Shown here: positions 8,986 to 18,174 of the stretch, piece after piece
How the letters are laid out: every line of letters starts with the position of its first letter
How positions within the stretch are numbered: the first letter of the stretch is position 1
Origin: Lachnospiraceae bacterium
Lineage (GTDB): Bacteria > Bacillota_A > Clostridia > Lachnospirales > Lachnospiraceae
Length of the DNA stretch: 64,000 bases
Direction of reading: 5' to 3'
NCBI GenBank assembly: GCA_009911175.1
Contig: QXWX01000037.1
Location: 1-64,000 of the forward strand
The notes under the pieces: generated by a model
Seen by the model: only the letters and a program-made list of their open reading frames with translations
What the model was told of the DNA's origin: nothing
The model's database searches: none
Translations under genes and position numbers: made by a program

Positions 8986-9780
8986 TTATTTCTTATTCTT
9001 TTTCGGCGCTGCTTTTTTCTTTTTTTGATTCTTTCCCGCCGTGCCCTTTTTTGCGGCAGCCGGCTTTTTGTCCAGTTCATCAATCATAGCGCGCGCCTTT
9101 TCCACTTCATTTGCAGTGGAGTTCTGTTCCCGGATCTTTTTTGCGTTCTCCAGGGTTCTCTTTTTCCGCTTCCCGGATTCCATCAAGAGCTGCACGGCGA
9201 TACCTGCGACAACAAGGACTCCGATGACCGCATACCGGACGATCTGATTGTCAAACGGCAGAAAGGATATGATTCCCGTGCCGGCACTCATTCCGCCGTT
9301 GATACCTGTGATCACGATGATGATCAGTTCCGCAAAGCGGATCGTAAACAGTGCCACAACCAGGCCGATTCCAGCGCAGGCCAGCGCAAGCTTCCAGTCC
9401 TTCGGCCGCAGGACAAGCAGCGCCAGAGAGCTTCCCGTGATCCAGGCGATCAGGAATACCCCGACATGATAAAATACCGCGCCCAGAATCGCCAGAAGGA
9501 TTCCTCCTACTGCTCCGCAGATCAGGATCAAATTGGAACTCAGATTGAACGCCGCGGCAACTCCCGTACCGATTCCGAATCCGAGTGCCAATCCCAGGAT
9601 CGCCGCCCATACCCGGATCAGCTTCAGTCCGAAGAAGCACCATAAAAGCCCGATCACGATGGAGAGCACCGATGCGATCATCAGCGCATTTTTCATGGGG
9701 CCGCCCATGCTCTCCAGATTCTTGAGGATTGCTTCATAATCCGTTCCCTGCATGCTGCTCATCAGTTTGTTAACATCCAT
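8986..9780 (-). CDS. Polytopic membrane protein, TMEM198/DUF4203-like
   Basis: 264-residue protein with six or seven membrane helices between about residues 32 and 203, many Gly-rich (ILGLALGFGIGTGVAAAF), which is the pattern of DUF4203/TMEM198-like proteins. The remaining 60 residues form a charged cytoplasmic tail ending in a Lys/Ala-rich stretch (KKKKAAPKKNKK). No transport or enzyme motif is visible, and no function is assigned. The start has AAAGGAG at good spacing. It stands alone and faces away from asnA. The basic tail could bind nucleic acid or membrane lipids, which is speculation. Confidence 0.75.
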   Translation of the reverse strand: MDVNKLMSSMQGTDYEAILKNLESMGGPMKNALMIASVLSIVIGLLWCFFGLKLIRVWAAILGLALGFGIGTGVAAAFNLSSNLILICGAVGGILLAILGAVFYHVGVFLIAWITGSSLALLVLRPKDWKLALACAGIGLVVALFTIRFAELIIIVITGINGGMSAGTGIISFLPFDNQIVRYAVIGVLVVAGIAVQLLMESGKRKKRTLENAKKIREQNSTANEVEKARAMIDELDKKPAAAKKGTAGKNQKKKKAAPKKNKK

Positions 9781-9955
9781 AGCTCCATACTCCTTTGTCC
9801 CTTATAAATTTTTCTCCCTGATATACCGATTTTTCCGGTGTATTGTACCATTTGTCCTGAATTGTCAGTATATCGAAACTTTACCGATGAAGTTTTCCTA
9901 TGAATTTATTCTACCAATTTTTGCTGTATTATACAAGAAAAAATTTGAGAGGCCG

Positions 9956-9984
9956 TTGACAATTTTAACAGCAGTTATTAAAAT
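9956..9984 (+). promoter_or_regulatory. Strong predicted sigma-A promoter of asnA
   Basis: A consensus TTGACA (9956-9961) and TAAAAT (9979-9984) are exactly 17 bases apart. Transcription would start near 9991, leaving a leader of about 85 bases before asnA. Confidence 0.75.
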
Positions 9985-9993
9985 ATTGGGTAG

Positions 9994-10040
9994 CTGTTCG
10001 TTACGCTTCATGGTGCCTTGTACCTTGCCGCTCCGAACAG
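9994..10040 (+). promoter_or_regulatory. Leader hairpin upstream of asnA
   Basis: The arms CTGTTCG (9994-10000) and CGAACAG (10034-10040) are exact complements and enclose a smaller GGT...ACC pairing, right at the predicted transcript start. No T-box motif (GGTGGTACCGCG-type) or T tract is present, so it is not a recognised attenuator. Role unknown. Confidence 0.4.
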
Positions 10041-10076
10041 TGATCTACTATAAAAATATCAAAGGAGTTTATGTAT

Positions 10077-11087
10077 ATGGAGCATTTAGTTATTCCTGAC
10101 GGATACCATTCCCCGCTGACGATCCGGGAGACTGAGGTAGCCATCAAGGAAGTCAAGGATCATTTTGAACGCGCTCTGGCAAAGTCACTGCATCTGACCC
10201 GTGTATCGGCGCCCCTGTTTGTCCGGCCGGAATCCGGTCTCAACGACAACCTGAACGGGGTGGAGCGTCCCGTCGCATTCGGCATCCGGGAGCAGGACGA
10301 AGCCCCGGCTGAGATCGTCCATTCCCTTGCCAAGTGGAAGCGCCATGCCCTCAAGCATTACGGTTTTCACTCCGGAGAAGGCTTATATACGGATATGAGT
10401 GCCATCCGCCGGGATGAGGACACCGATAATATTCATTCTTTATATGTGGATCAATGGGACTGGGAAAAGGTCATTTCCAAAGAAGAGCGGAATATGGAGA
10501 CGCTGGAATATACGGTACGGAAGGTATTCAGTGCCTTGAAGGAGACGGAAGAGTTCATATCCAGACGCTACAATTACATAGATCCTCTTCTGCCGGAGGA
10601 TATTTTCTTTATCACGTCCCAGGAGCTGGAGGATATGTATCCGGACTGTACCCCGAAGGAACGGGAGAACCGGATCACGAAGGTGAAAAAGGCGGTCTTT
10701 GTTTCCCAGATTGGAAAGGAACTTGCTTCCGGTCAAAAGCATGACGGCCGCGCGCCAGACTATGACGACTGGGAGTTGAACGGGGATATCCTGGTCTGGT
10801 ATCCCACCCTGCATATGGGGCTGGAGCTCTCTTCCATGGGGATCCGAGTGGATGAAGCTTCTCTGTCCAGACAGTTAAAGCTGGCCGGATGTGAGGAGCG
10901 TGCCGAACTGCCGTTCCAGAAGGCCCTTTTAAACCGGGAACTGCCCTATACCATCGGGGGCGGCATCGGCCAGTCCAGGATCTGTATGTATTACCTGCGC
11001 AAGGCCCATATCGGGGAGGTGCAGTCGTCCATCTGGCCGGAGGACGCGCTTCATGAGGCCAGGGAGCATGGGATTCAGTTATTGTAA
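10077..11087 (+). CDS. asnA: Aspartate--ammonia ligase (ammonia-dependent asparagine synthetase)
   Basis: 336-residue cytoplasmic enzyme that makes asparagine from aspartate, ammonia and ATP; it is related to class II aminoacyl-tRNA synthetases. Diagnostic stretches are [65 protein letters not shown] and the C-terminal [14 protein letters not shown]. Two ATGs six bases apart fit; the one at 10077 is better spaced (9 bases) from AAAGGAG. The gene is monocistronic, with a strong promoter in front and a terminator behind. Confidence 0.97.
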   Translation: MEHLVIPDGYHSPLTIRETEVAIKEVKDHFERALAKSLHLTRVSAPLFVRPESGLNDNLNGVERPVAFGIREQDEAPAEIVHSLAKWKRHALKHYGFHSGEGLYTDMSAIRRDEDTDNIHSLYVDQWDWEKVISKEERNMETLEYTVRKVFSALKETEEFISRRYNYIDPLLPEDIFFITSQELEDMYPDCTPKERENRITKVKKAVFVSQIGKELASGQKHDGRAPDYDDWELNGDILVWYPTLHMGLELSSMGIRVDEASLSRQLKLAGCEERAELPFQKALLNRELPYTIGGGIGQSRICMYYLRKAHIGEVQSSIWPEDALHEAREHGIQLL

Positions 11088-11097
11088 GTAAACGATC

Positions 11098-11155
11098 AAA
11101 AAAGCAGGTCTGCTGCAGGCACCAAACCGAAAGCAGATCTGCTTTTTCGTTTTTC
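11098..11155 (+). terminator. Rho-independent terminator of asnA
   Basis: Arms AAAAAGCAGGTCTGCT and AGCAGATCTGCTTTTT pair along 16 bases with one G-T wobble and are followed by further T runs. A-rich and T-rich sides let it also serve mntP, which ends at 11160 on the other strand. Confidence 0.85.
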
Positions 11156-11159
11156 TCAA

Positions 11160-11717
11160 TCACAGGATTCCCAACCCTTCCAGCAGGATCTTCGCTCCGA
11201 TCAGGATCAGGATGATACCGCCGCACAGCTCAGCCCTTGACCTGTATTTTGTACCGAATATGCTCCCAATCTTTACTCCCACAGCCGAACAGACAAAGGT
11301 CACCACTCCGATGAAGCTCACTGCCGGGATGATGGATACTTTCAAAAATGCAAAGGTCACTCCTACCGCAAGCGCGTCGATGCTTGTCGCGACCGCCAGC
11401 AAAAGCATGGACCGCGCCGACATAGAGCCGTCCATCTGCTCCTCTTTGTCAAAGGACTCCTTCACCATCTTTCCTCCGATGATGATGAGCAGAATAAATG
11501 CGATCCAATGGTCATATTCCGTGATCGCATCGGCAAAAAATCTGCCCAGGTAATATCCGATCAGAGGCATCAGCGCCTGAAAGCCTCCAAACCAGGCCCC
11601 CGCAATGTACATGTGTTTTCTGCGGATCCTCCCAAGGGACAATCCCTTACAGACAGACACCGCAAACGCGTCCATGGAAAGCCCTACGGCCAGTACAAAA
11701 AGTTCAAAAATTCCCAT
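11160..11717 (-). CDS. mntP: Manganese efflux pump MntP
   Basis: 185-residue six-helix membrane protein of the MntP (YebN/YtaF) family, which exports Mn2+. The paired conserved motifs LSMDAFAVSVCKG (helix 1) and ATSIDALAVGVTFAF (helix 4), each with a membrane Asp, are diagnostic, as is GAWFGGFQALMPLIGYYLG. A purine-rich GGGGAAAGGAAAAG stretch precedes the ATG. The 80-base leader was checked for the Mn-sensing yybP-ykoY riboswitch, and no convincing match was seen. Confidence 0.95.
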   Translation of the reverse strand: MGIFELFVLAVGLSMDAFAVSVCKGLSLGRIRRKHMYIAGAWFGGFQALMPLIGYYLGRFFADAITEYDHWIAFILLIIIGGKMVKESFDKEEQMDGSMSARSMLLLAVATSIDALAVGVTFAFLKVSIIPAVSFIGVVTFVCSAVGVKIGSIFGTKYRSRAELCGGIILILIGAKILLEGLGIL

Positions 11718-11801
11718 TTTTCTTTTCCTTTCCCCTATCCTATATCAACGGTCCTTGCCATCCTATTGCGCTCCCTTCGGAAACATGTACTTTCATATTG
11801 G

Positions 11802-11831
11802 ATTATAGCATAGAAGAACCGGCCTTCACAA
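11802..11831 (-). promoter_or_regulatory. Predicted promoter of mntP
   Basis: Minus-strand TTGTGA (11826-11831) and TATAAT (11802-11807) with an 18-base spacer, giving a leader of about 80 bases before mntP. It overlaps the 3' end region of the dehydrogenase gene. Confidence 0.5.
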
Positions 11832-11834
11832 TCG

Positions 11835-12932
11835 CTATTTAGAAAACCCGAGATTGTCTTTGTTTTCCATATCCACTATAATCTTGATATAATCCTCCGC
11901 CTTATCCCGCATGATATGAAATCCCTGTTCCAGGTCTTCCAAAGAAAATCTGTGGGAGATCAAGCCGACAGGATCAATCCGTTTATGAGTCAGCCGTTCC
12001 AGTGCATACTGCCAGTCGTCCTGCGGATCCTCGCTGAGTTTCTTTTTCCGAAATGAAAAGGAAGAATTCCATGTTCCGGTCACTGTCAGCTGATTTCTCA
12101 GGATCTTCCAGTATACGGCTTTTTCCAAATTCATATCCGAAAACGGATTTCCCACCAGCATGACTCTTCCCCCGGGAGCTGTATGATCAATTGCCCATGT
12201 TAAAGTCTCATTTTTACCCACACATTCGTAAAATATATCCGCTCCCGCACCGTCCGTATGTTCCGTCAGCCATTGTCCCGCATCCTGTTTTCTGCTGTCG
12301 CACCATGCTTCCTCCGGAAGTCCCAGCTTCCCAAGCATCTGTTTCTGAAATTCCTTGTTGCCGATGGCCAGGATATTTTTCACTCCTGCCTCCTGCAGGA
12401 ACATGATCAGCAGGAGCCCGATCGTACCAAGCCCGCATACTGCCGCGATATCTGCCGGATCCGGCGCGGCCCGCCTCATGGCATGGGCCGCTACTGCCAT
12501 GGGTTCCAGCATAGCGGCCTCTGCAAACGTCACGTTATCCGGCAGTATGATCAGATTCTCCGCCGGAACTGCCGCATATTCCGCAAAACCGCCGTCTGCG
12601 CGGGAACCCAGATAGCTGTAATGCCTGCACATCTCATACTGCTCCTTCCGGCAGGGTCCGCAGGCTCTGCATGGAACCAGCGGGAAAATCCCCACACGCT
12701 TCCCGATCCATCCGGGATCTACTGCTTTTCCCGCTTTTGCCACTACTCCGGAAAATTCATGTCCCGGGATCAACGGGAAGGAATACGTGCCGTTCTGGTA
12801 GACCCTGGGGATGTCAGAACCGCAGATTCCGGCTGCTTTCACCTCAACCAGCACTTCGCCGTCATGAAGAATCGGTTCCTCTATATTATCCAATCTGAAA
12901 TCATTGATATCATGCAACATCCATGCCTTCAT
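11835..12932 (-). CDS. Zinc-dependent medium-chain dehydrogenase (polyol/sugar-alcohol type)
   Basis: 365-residue MDR-family alcohol dehydrogenase. The catalytic zinc ligands are in AAGICGSDIPR and IPGHEFSGVV; the structural zinc lobe is CRACGPCRKEQYEMC; the nucleotide fold has VCGLGTIGLLLI. Overall it resembles galactitol-1-phosphate 5-dehydrogenase and related polyol dehydrogenases (GatD group), but the substrate cannot be told from sequence. It lies 22 bases behind the esterase-like gene and shares its promoter, suggesting a small carbohydrate-use operon. Confidence 0.9.
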   Translation of the reverse strand: MKAWMLHDINDFRLDNIEEPILHDGEVLVEVKAAGICGSDIPRVYQNGTYSFPLIPGHEFSGVVAKAGKAVDPGWIGKRVGIFPLVPCRACGPCRKEQYEMCRHYSYLGSRADGGFAEYAAVPAENLIILPDNVTFAEAAMLEPMAVAAHAMRRAAPDPADIAAVCGLGTIGLLLIMFLQEAGVKNILAIGNKEFQKQMLGKLGLPEEAWCDSRKQDAGQWLTEHTDGAGADIFYECVGKNETLTWAIDHTAPGGRVMLVGNPFSDMNLEKAVYWKILRNQLTVTGTWNSSFSFRKKKLSEDPQDDWQYALERLTHKRIDPVGLISHRFSLEDLEQGFHIMRDKAEDYIKIIVDMENKDNLGFSK

Positions 12933-12954
12933 GCGTCCTTCTCCCCTCTATAAT

Positions 12955-13914
12955 TTACTTTTTCAAATTTTTCAAAAAGGCATCTGCCAGCTCCGGCCAG
13001 ACAGCCACTTCTGGTTCCGGCGCTGGTACCCTTTCCGCATGCCGCTTTTCCTGTTCTTCCCATTCCGCCAGAACTCTTTCCGGCACGGTAACTTCCCCGG
13101 ACTTCACCTTCCGCATTACACAGACCAGCTGTTCCTCCGTATACGGGCTCATATGCACTCCGTTGGCCCAGTCCTCATCTGCCAGGGACAGCCCGTGTAT
13201 TCCTCTAGTGAACATATGGAACGCGCAGGGAACTCCGTTTTCCCGGCATGCCCTGACATACATCTCACTGTTCTCCACCGGCACCGTCTCATCCGTTGCA
13301 GTGGCCCACAAAAAACAGGGCGGCGTCTGCCCGGTGACCTGCTTTTCCAGAGACATATATTCCAGCTCTTCCGCCGAAGCATCCTCCCCCAGCAATGCAG
13401 CAAAAGAACCTCTGTGCGCCTCAACCCCGGAAGTAATGACCGGGTAGCTCAGGATCGCCGAATCCGGTCGGTTTGAGATCCCGCTGTATTCGACCGAATT
13501 GTCTCCGATATCCTTATAATGTACGCACAGACTGCCGCATAAATGTCCTCCTGCCGAAAATCCGCAGACCGTCAGCTCATCCCCGATTACAGAAAAGATA
13601 TCCGCATTCTTCCGGATATAGCGGACTGCCCGGGAGATATCCTTCAGCGGCTGAAGCTTTAACGGAACCGACTGTAGAAAATTGACAGTATACGTCAGCA
13701 CAAAGGTCTGATACCCTTTCTCATAAAATTTCCGCGCCACCAGTTCCCCCTCTGACGGCGCGACCACGCAGTAGGCCCCACCCGGTACGACCAGGATACA
13801 TGGCCGTTTTACATCATCCTCGTGGATGTAAGAGGTGATATTGGGCACAAATCCAAAGGCATGGTCATAGGAATATTCTCCCGGTTCCCAGATTTTGTAC
13901 GATTCTGTTTTCAT
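12955..13914 (-). CDS. Alpha/beta hydrolase, acetyl-esterase type
   Basis: 319-residue cytoplasmic hydrolase. The nucleophile elbow GFSAGGH (residues about 124-130) and the upstream VVPGGAY segment match the BD-FAE/Axe-type carbohydrate acetyl-esterase group, as does the C-terminal catalytic region with a late His (RGIHGLSLAD). There is no signal peptide, so the substrate would be an imported acetylated sugar or a similar ester. The ATG at 13914 follows TGGAGGAAG. It is first gene of a two-gene operon with the zinc dehydrogenase. Confidence 0.87.
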   Translation of the reverse strand: MKTESYKIWEPGEYSYDHAFGFVPNITSYIHEDDVKRPCILVVPGGAYCVVAPSEGELVARKFYEKGYQTFVLTYTVNFLQSVPLKLQPLKDISRAVRYIRKNADIFSVIGDELTVCGFSAGGHLCGSLCVHYKDIGDNSVEYSGISNRPDSAILSYPVITSGVEAHRGSFAALLGEDASAEELEYMSLEKQVTGQTPPCFLWATATDETVPVENSEMYVRACRENGVPCAFHMFTRGIHGLSLADEDWANGVHMSPYTEEQLVCVMRKVKSGEVTVPERVLAEWEEQEKRHAERVPAPEPEVAVWPELADAFLKNLKK

Positions 13915-13997
13915 GTTCTGCTTCCTCCATATTTATATTTTGCTGTTGAAATATTCTTGCGTCACTTTTCTTTGCTTCTTGAAACCTTTCCGCTTCA

Positions 13998-14026
13998 ATT
14001 GTAACCAAAAGCGTATACGTTGTCAA
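13998..14026 (-). promoter_or_regulatory. Strong promoter of the esterase-dehydrogenase operon with a palindromic spacer
   Basis: Minus-strand TTGACA (14021-14026) and TACAAT (13998-14003) are 17 bases apart. The spacer contains the perfect palindrome CGTATACG, well placed for a repressor to block polymerase. No regulator gene lies next door. The leader to the gene is about 80 bases. Confidence 0.7.
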
Positions 14027-14066
14027 TTCGGATTACATACAGAAGAACTGCCACTGGCAGCTTTTC

Positions 14067-14213
14067 GTTACATGTCACACCCTGACCAATCACTACGCTG
14101 ATTGGTCAGGAGGATGCACATAAAAGCTGGGATTCAGGCCGTCCATTGCCGCAGGCAATTTAAAATGACGGCCTGAGTTACAGGGCACGCCTGGTCAAGG
14201 TGTGACCTGTAAC
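14067..14213 (-). mobile_element. MITE-like element, long form, copy in minus orientation
   Basis: 147-bp non-coding element flanked by a perfect 8-base duplication, AGCTTTTC (14059-14066 and 14214-14221). Read on the minus strand it starts GTTACAGGTCACACC and ends GGTGTGACATGTAAC. It contains three hairpins: a 37-base left arm closing with CTGTAAC, a core with CAGGCCGTC/GACGGCCTG stems, and a right arm CTGACCAATCA/TGATTGGTCAG. It differs from the copy at 29592 at about 9 positions by eye. It carries no ORF. Confidence 0.9.
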
Positions 14214-14238
14214 AGCTTTTCTGCATACGATGATATAA

Positions 14239-14290
14239 CAAAAAATCCCGGCATCCATCATTTGCCGGATGCCGGGATCTTTTTATCATT
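14239..14290 (-). terminator. Rho-independent terminator of nifJ
   Basis: GATCCCGGCATCC and GGATGCCGGGAT pair perfectly around a short loop; on the minus strand the stem is followed by a T run (TTTTTTG). It lies about 55 bases behind the nifJ stop codon. Confidence 0.88.
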
Positions 14291-14342
14291 TTTTACAATT
14301 CACGCTTTAAATCCCCGCTGTAAAACGCAGATTCTTTCTCTC

Positions 14343-17300
14343 TTAGTCTTCTCCGTAGAGTGTTACCAGCTTCTTCAGATAAGCATATCTTTCCATAGCT
14401 TCCTTCTCATTCTGTGCGAAGAGTTTTGCAGCCTTCTCCGGATTTGCTCTCTTCAATGCGTTGTAACGAACCTCTCCGTCAAGGAATGCCTGGTATTCTT
14501 CACCCTTTGGCTCCTTGCTGTCCAGAGTGAACTTGTTGCCTTCCGCAGCCGGATTGTACCGGAAGTTGTTCCAGTATCCGCACTCAACCGCAAGCTGTTC
14601 CTCTGTCTGAGCCTTGCTCATGCCCTTCTTGATACCATGGTTGATACACGGAGCGTAAGCAATGATCAGTGACGGTCCCGGATAAGCCTCTGCCTCGGAG
14701 ATTGCCTTGACAGTCTGGTTGAAGTCCGCGCCCATGGCGATCTGTGCTACGTATACATAGCCATAGCTCATCGCGATGCCTGCCAAGTCTTTCTTCTTGG
14801 TCTCTTTTCCGCCTGCGGCGAACTGCGCGGTTGCACCGGTCTTGGTCGCCTTGGAGGACTGTCCGCCTGTGTTGGAGTAAACTTCGGTATCAAATACCAT
14901 CACGTTGATGTCTTTTCCGCTTGCAAGCACGTGGTCAACACCGCCGAATCCGATATCGTAAGCCCATCCGTCACCGCCGAATACCCACTGGGATTTCTTT
15001 GCAAGGAAGTCTTTTTCCTTGAGCAGCTCTGCTCTTTCCGGGCATCCGCATCCGCATGCTTCCAGAGCAGCTACCAGCTTGTCTGTAGCAGCGCCGTTTT
15101 CCGCACCGATGTTAAAGGTATCCAGATATTCCTTAGCCGCAGCCTTCACGTCCTCATTGTCTCCGCTTTCCGCCAGCTTCTCCACTTTTACTTTCAGACG
15201 GTCTCTGATGGTATTCTGAGCAAGCAGCATACCATAGCCGAACTCTGCGTTATCCTCGAACAGGGAGTTAGACCATGCAGGTCCTCTTCCGTTGGCATCT
15301 ACGGTATATGGTGTAGACGGTGAAGAGTTGCCCCAGATGGAGGAACATCCTGTTGCGTTTGCAATATACATCCTGTCACCGAACAGCTGGGTGATCAGTT
15401 TTGCGTAAGGTGTCTCGCCGCAGCCCGCGCATGCGCCTGAGAATTCAAGCAATGGCTGTTTGAACTGGCTTCCCTTTACAGTAGCCGGTTTGAACTTCGC
15501 GACTACTTCCGGTTTTACAGGAATCTCCACGCCAAAATCGAAGCCCTTCTGTACGGTCTCCACATTTGCTTCCATGTTTTCCATAACCAGAGCCTTCTCG
15601 CCCTTTTTGCCCGGACATACATTCGCACAGGAACCGCATCCCGTACAGTCGAGGCCGGACACGGTGATGGCAAACTTCATCTCCGGCATACCGGTCATCG
15701 GCAGAGTCGCCTGTCCTTCCGGAACCTTTGCTGCCTCTTCTTCTGTAAGAGCTACCGGACGGATAACAGCGTGCGGACATACGTACGCACAGCGGTTACA
15801 CTGGATACAGTTCTCCGGCTTCCAGATCGGGATATCTACCGCGATACCGCGCTTCTCGTATGCGGAGGAGCCGGACGGGGTAGAGCCGTCTACATAGTCC
15901 TTGAACGCGGATACCGGGAGGGAATTTCCTTCCTGTGCATTCACCTTCGCCTGGATATTCTTTACAAAATCAACCACGTCTTTTCTTCCGTCTTCACTTA
16001 CATGCGGAACGGTCAGACCTTCGTCAGCAGCGCCCTTCCAGCTGTCCGGAACTGCTACTTCTACAACCTGCTTCGCGCCTGCGTCAATGGCGTCATAGTT
16101 CATCTGAACGATCTTGTCGCCCTTTCTTCCGTAGGTCGCCTTTGCGGCCTTCTTCATCAGGTCGATGGCTTCCTCTTCCGGAATGATGGCTGCCAGCTTG
16201 AAGAACGCAGACTGCAACACGGTATTGATACGTCCGCCAAGTCCGATCTCCTTACCGATCTTGATACCGTCGATGGTGTAGAACTTGATGCCGTGGTTTG
16301 CGATAAACGCCTTTACCTGTCCCGGAAGATGCTTGTCCAGTCCTTCTGCGTCCCATGGGCAGTTCAGAAGGAAGGTACCGCCGTCTACCAGCTCCTGTAC
16401 CATGTTGTACTTGTCAATATAAGACGGATTGTGGCATGCAACAAAGTTCGCCTGGCGGATCAGGTAGGTGGACTTGATCGGGGATTTACCAAAACGCAGG
16501 TGGGACATGGTCACGCCGCCTGACTTCTTGGAATCATAATCAAAGTACGCCTGTGCATACATATCCGTGTTGTCGCCGATGATCTTGATGGAGTTCTTGT
16601 TCGCTCCAACCGTACCGTCTGCGCCCAGTCCCCAGAACTTGCAGTTGATGGTTCCTTCCGGTGTAGTAACCAAAGGAGCGCCTGCATCCAAAGACAGGTT
16701 GGTCACATCGTCTTCGATACCGATGGTGAACAGCTTCTTCTCTGTATTCTTCAGTACGGCTACGATCTGTGCCGGTGTGGTATCCTTTGAACCCAGTCCG
16801 TAACGTCCGGAAAGTACCGGAACCGCGTCGAACTTCGTGCCCTTCAATGCCGCAACAACATCCAGGTACAGAGGCTCGCCCAGAGCGCCCGGCTCTTTTG
16901 TCCTGTCAAGGACGGAGATGGTCTTCACGGAATCCGGAATCGCGTCGATCAGTGCCTGCGCGGAGAACGGTCTGTAAAGACGTACCTTTACAACACCCAC
17001 CTTCTCGCCTGCCGCAAGCAGATAGTCAATGGTCTCCTCGATGGTATCACATACGGAACCCATTGCAACGATCACGCGCTCCGCGTCCGGCGCGCCATAG
17101 TAGTTGAACAGCTTATAATCTGTACCGATCTTCGCGTTCACCTTGTTCATATAATCCTGAACGATTCCCGGAAGGGCATCATAGTATGGATTGCATGCTT
17201 CTCTTGCCTGGAAGAAGATATCCGGGTTCTGAGCGGAACCTCTCTGGCATGGGTGATTCGGATTCAGCGCATGAGCACGGAACTCGTCGATCGCGTCCAT

Positions 17301-17888
17301 ATTGACCAGGTCTTTCAAGTCTTCGTAATCCCAGGTTTCGATTTTCTGGATCTCGTGGGAAGTTCTGAATCCGTCGAAGAAGTTGATAAACGGAATCTTG
17401 CCTTCAAGAGCCGCGCAATGAGCAACCGCTGTCAAGTCCATTACTTCCTGTACGCTGGATTCACAGAGCATAGCCGCGCCAGTCTGGCGGCATGCATATA
17501 CGTCGGAATGGTCTCCGAAGATGGAGAGCGCGTGGCTCGCGATCGCGCGGGCGGATACGTTGAACACGCCTGGCAGCTGCTCGCCTGCTACTTTATATAA
17601 GTTAGGAATCATCAGAAGTAATCCCTGTGATGCTGTAAATGTTGTAGTCAAAGCTCCTGCGGATAAGGAACCGTGTACAGCCCCGGCTGCACCTGCCTCG
17701 GACTGCATCTCTGTCACCTGTACGGTCTGTCCGAAGATATTCTCTCTTCCCTCGGTTGCCCACTCGTCAACATGCTCGGGCATAACAGATGATGGGGTGA
17801 TGGGGTAGATCGCTGCAACCTCAGTATACGCGTAGGAAACATGAGCTGCGGCCTGATTACCATCCATGGTCTTCATTTTTCTTGCCAT
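14343..17888 (-). CDS. nifJ: Pyruvate:ferredoxin (flavodoxin) oxidoreductase
   Basis: 1181-residue single-chain PFOR, the central anaerobic enzyme that turns pyruvate and CoA into acetyl-CoA, CO2 and reduced ferredoxin. Domains appear in the usual order: the N-terminal pyrimidine-binding domain (YAYTEVAAIYPITPSS), transketolase C-like domain, gamma domain, two [4Fe-4S] ferredoxin motifs (CIQCNRCAYVCP, CTGCGSCANVCP), and the TPP domain with CAGCGETPY and GDGWAYDIGFGGVDH. The length is normal. Codon use is highly biased, as for a strongly expressed gene. It has its own promoter and terminator. Confidence 0.98.
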   Translation of the reverse strand: MARKMKTMDGNQAAAHVSYAYTEVAAIYPITPSSVMPEHVDEWATEGRENIFGQTVQVTEMQSEAGAAGAVHGSLSAGALTTTFTASQGLLLMIPNLYKVAGEQLPGVFNVSARAIASHALSIFGDHSDVYACRQTGAAMLCESSVQEVMDLTAVAHCAALEGKIPFINFFDGFRTSHEIQKIETWDYEDLKDLVNMDAIDEFRAHALNPNHPCQRGSAQNPDIFFQAREACNPYYDALPGIVQDYMNKVNAKIGTDYKLFNYYGAPDAERVIVAMGSVCDTIEETIDYLLAAGEKVGVVKVRLYRPFSAQALIDAIPDSVKTISVLDRTKEPGALGEPLYLDVVAALKGTKFDAVPVLSGRYGLGSKDTTPAQIVAVLKNTEKKLFTIGIEDDVTNLSLDAGAPLVTTPEGTINCKFWGLGADGTVGANKNSIKIIGDNTDMYAQAYFDYDSKKSGGVTMSHLRFGKSPIKSTYLIRQANFVACHNPSYIDKYNMVQELVDGGTFLLNCPWDAEGLDKHLPGQVKAFIANHGIKFYTIDGIKIGKEIGLGGRINTVLQSAFFKLAAIIPEEEAIDLMKKAAKATYGRKGDKIVQMNYDAIDAGAKQVVEVAVPDSWKGAADEGLTVPHVSEDGRKDVVDFVKNIQAKVNAQEGNSLPVSAFKDYVDGSTPSGSSAYEKRGIAVDIPIWKPENCIQCNRCAYVCPHAVIRPVALTEEEAAKVPEGQATLPMTGMPEMKFAITVSGLDCTGCGSCANVCPGKKGEKALVMENMEANVETVQKGFDFGVEIPVKPEVVAKFKPATVKGSQFKQPLLEFSGACAGCGETPYAKLITQLFGDRMYIANATGCSSIWGNSSPSTPYTVDANGRGPAWSNSLFEDNAEFGYGMLLAQNTIRDRLKVKVEKLAESGDNEDVKAAAKEYLDTFNIGAENGAATDKLVAALEACGCGCPERAELLKEKDFLAKKSQWVFGGDGWAYDIGFGGVDHVLASGKDINVMVFDTEVYSNTGGQSSKATKTGATAQFAAGGKETKKKDLAGIAMSYGYVYVAQIAMGADFNQTVKAISEAEAYPGPSLIIAYAPCINHGIKKGMSKAQTEEQLAVECGYWNNFRYNPAAEGNKFTLDSKEPKGEEYQAFLDGEVRYNALKRANPEKAAKLFAQNEKEAMERYAYLKKLVTLYGED

Positions 17889-17945
17889 TGTTTGCTCCTC
17901 CTTAATTAGTACATTGTAAAAGTTTTAATTTTCACATGTGAGTTT

Positions 17946-17974
17946 ATTATATCCCCAAAATTAGTAAAAGTCTA
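17946..17974 (-). promoter_or_regulatory. Predicted promoter of nifJ
   Basis: Minus-strand TAGACT (17969-17974) and consensus TATAAT (17946-17951) with a 17-base spacer, followed by a leader of about 50 bases and AAGGAGG. Confidence 0.65.
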
Positions 17975-18011
17975 TAGAAAGAATCATGGTTTTTTGTTTA
18001 TTTTGGGGTAC

Positions 18012-18044
18012 AAGGCCGAAGCATTTTTTTACGCCTCAGCCTTT
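18012..18044. terminator. Hairpin between ilvA and nifJ
   Basis: Arms AAGGCCGAAGC and GCCTCAGCCTT pair over 11 bases with wobble. A TTTTATA stretch follows on the plus strand only, so as a terminator for ilvA (minus strand) it would lack a T tract. Roughly 130 bases of otherwise featureless AT-rich sequence separate it from ilvA. Confidence 0.4.
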
Positions 18045-18174
18045 TATACAATATTTTTCATATAACATGCGTATAGTTTTTATCCTTTATTTGTGTAACT
18101 GCTCCCTCCGCGCTTTTGTCCCATTTTAATTCAATTCACGCGGAGAAATTCCTCGATCGCTCTTTTTTACCTTT

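Noticed and set aside
8986..9645. Long open frame on the opposite strand of the TMEM198-like gene
   Set aside because: Its composition is a shadow of the membrane gene; no ribosome binding site or family feature.
9985..10076. Possible Asn T-box before asnA
   Set aside because: There is a leader hairpin, but no T-box antiterminator motif and no terminator T tract.
11718..11800. Possible yybP-ykoY Mn riboswitch before mntP
   Set aside because: Context fits, but the 80-base leader lacks the conserved paired loops and is short for the class; no convincing match by eye.
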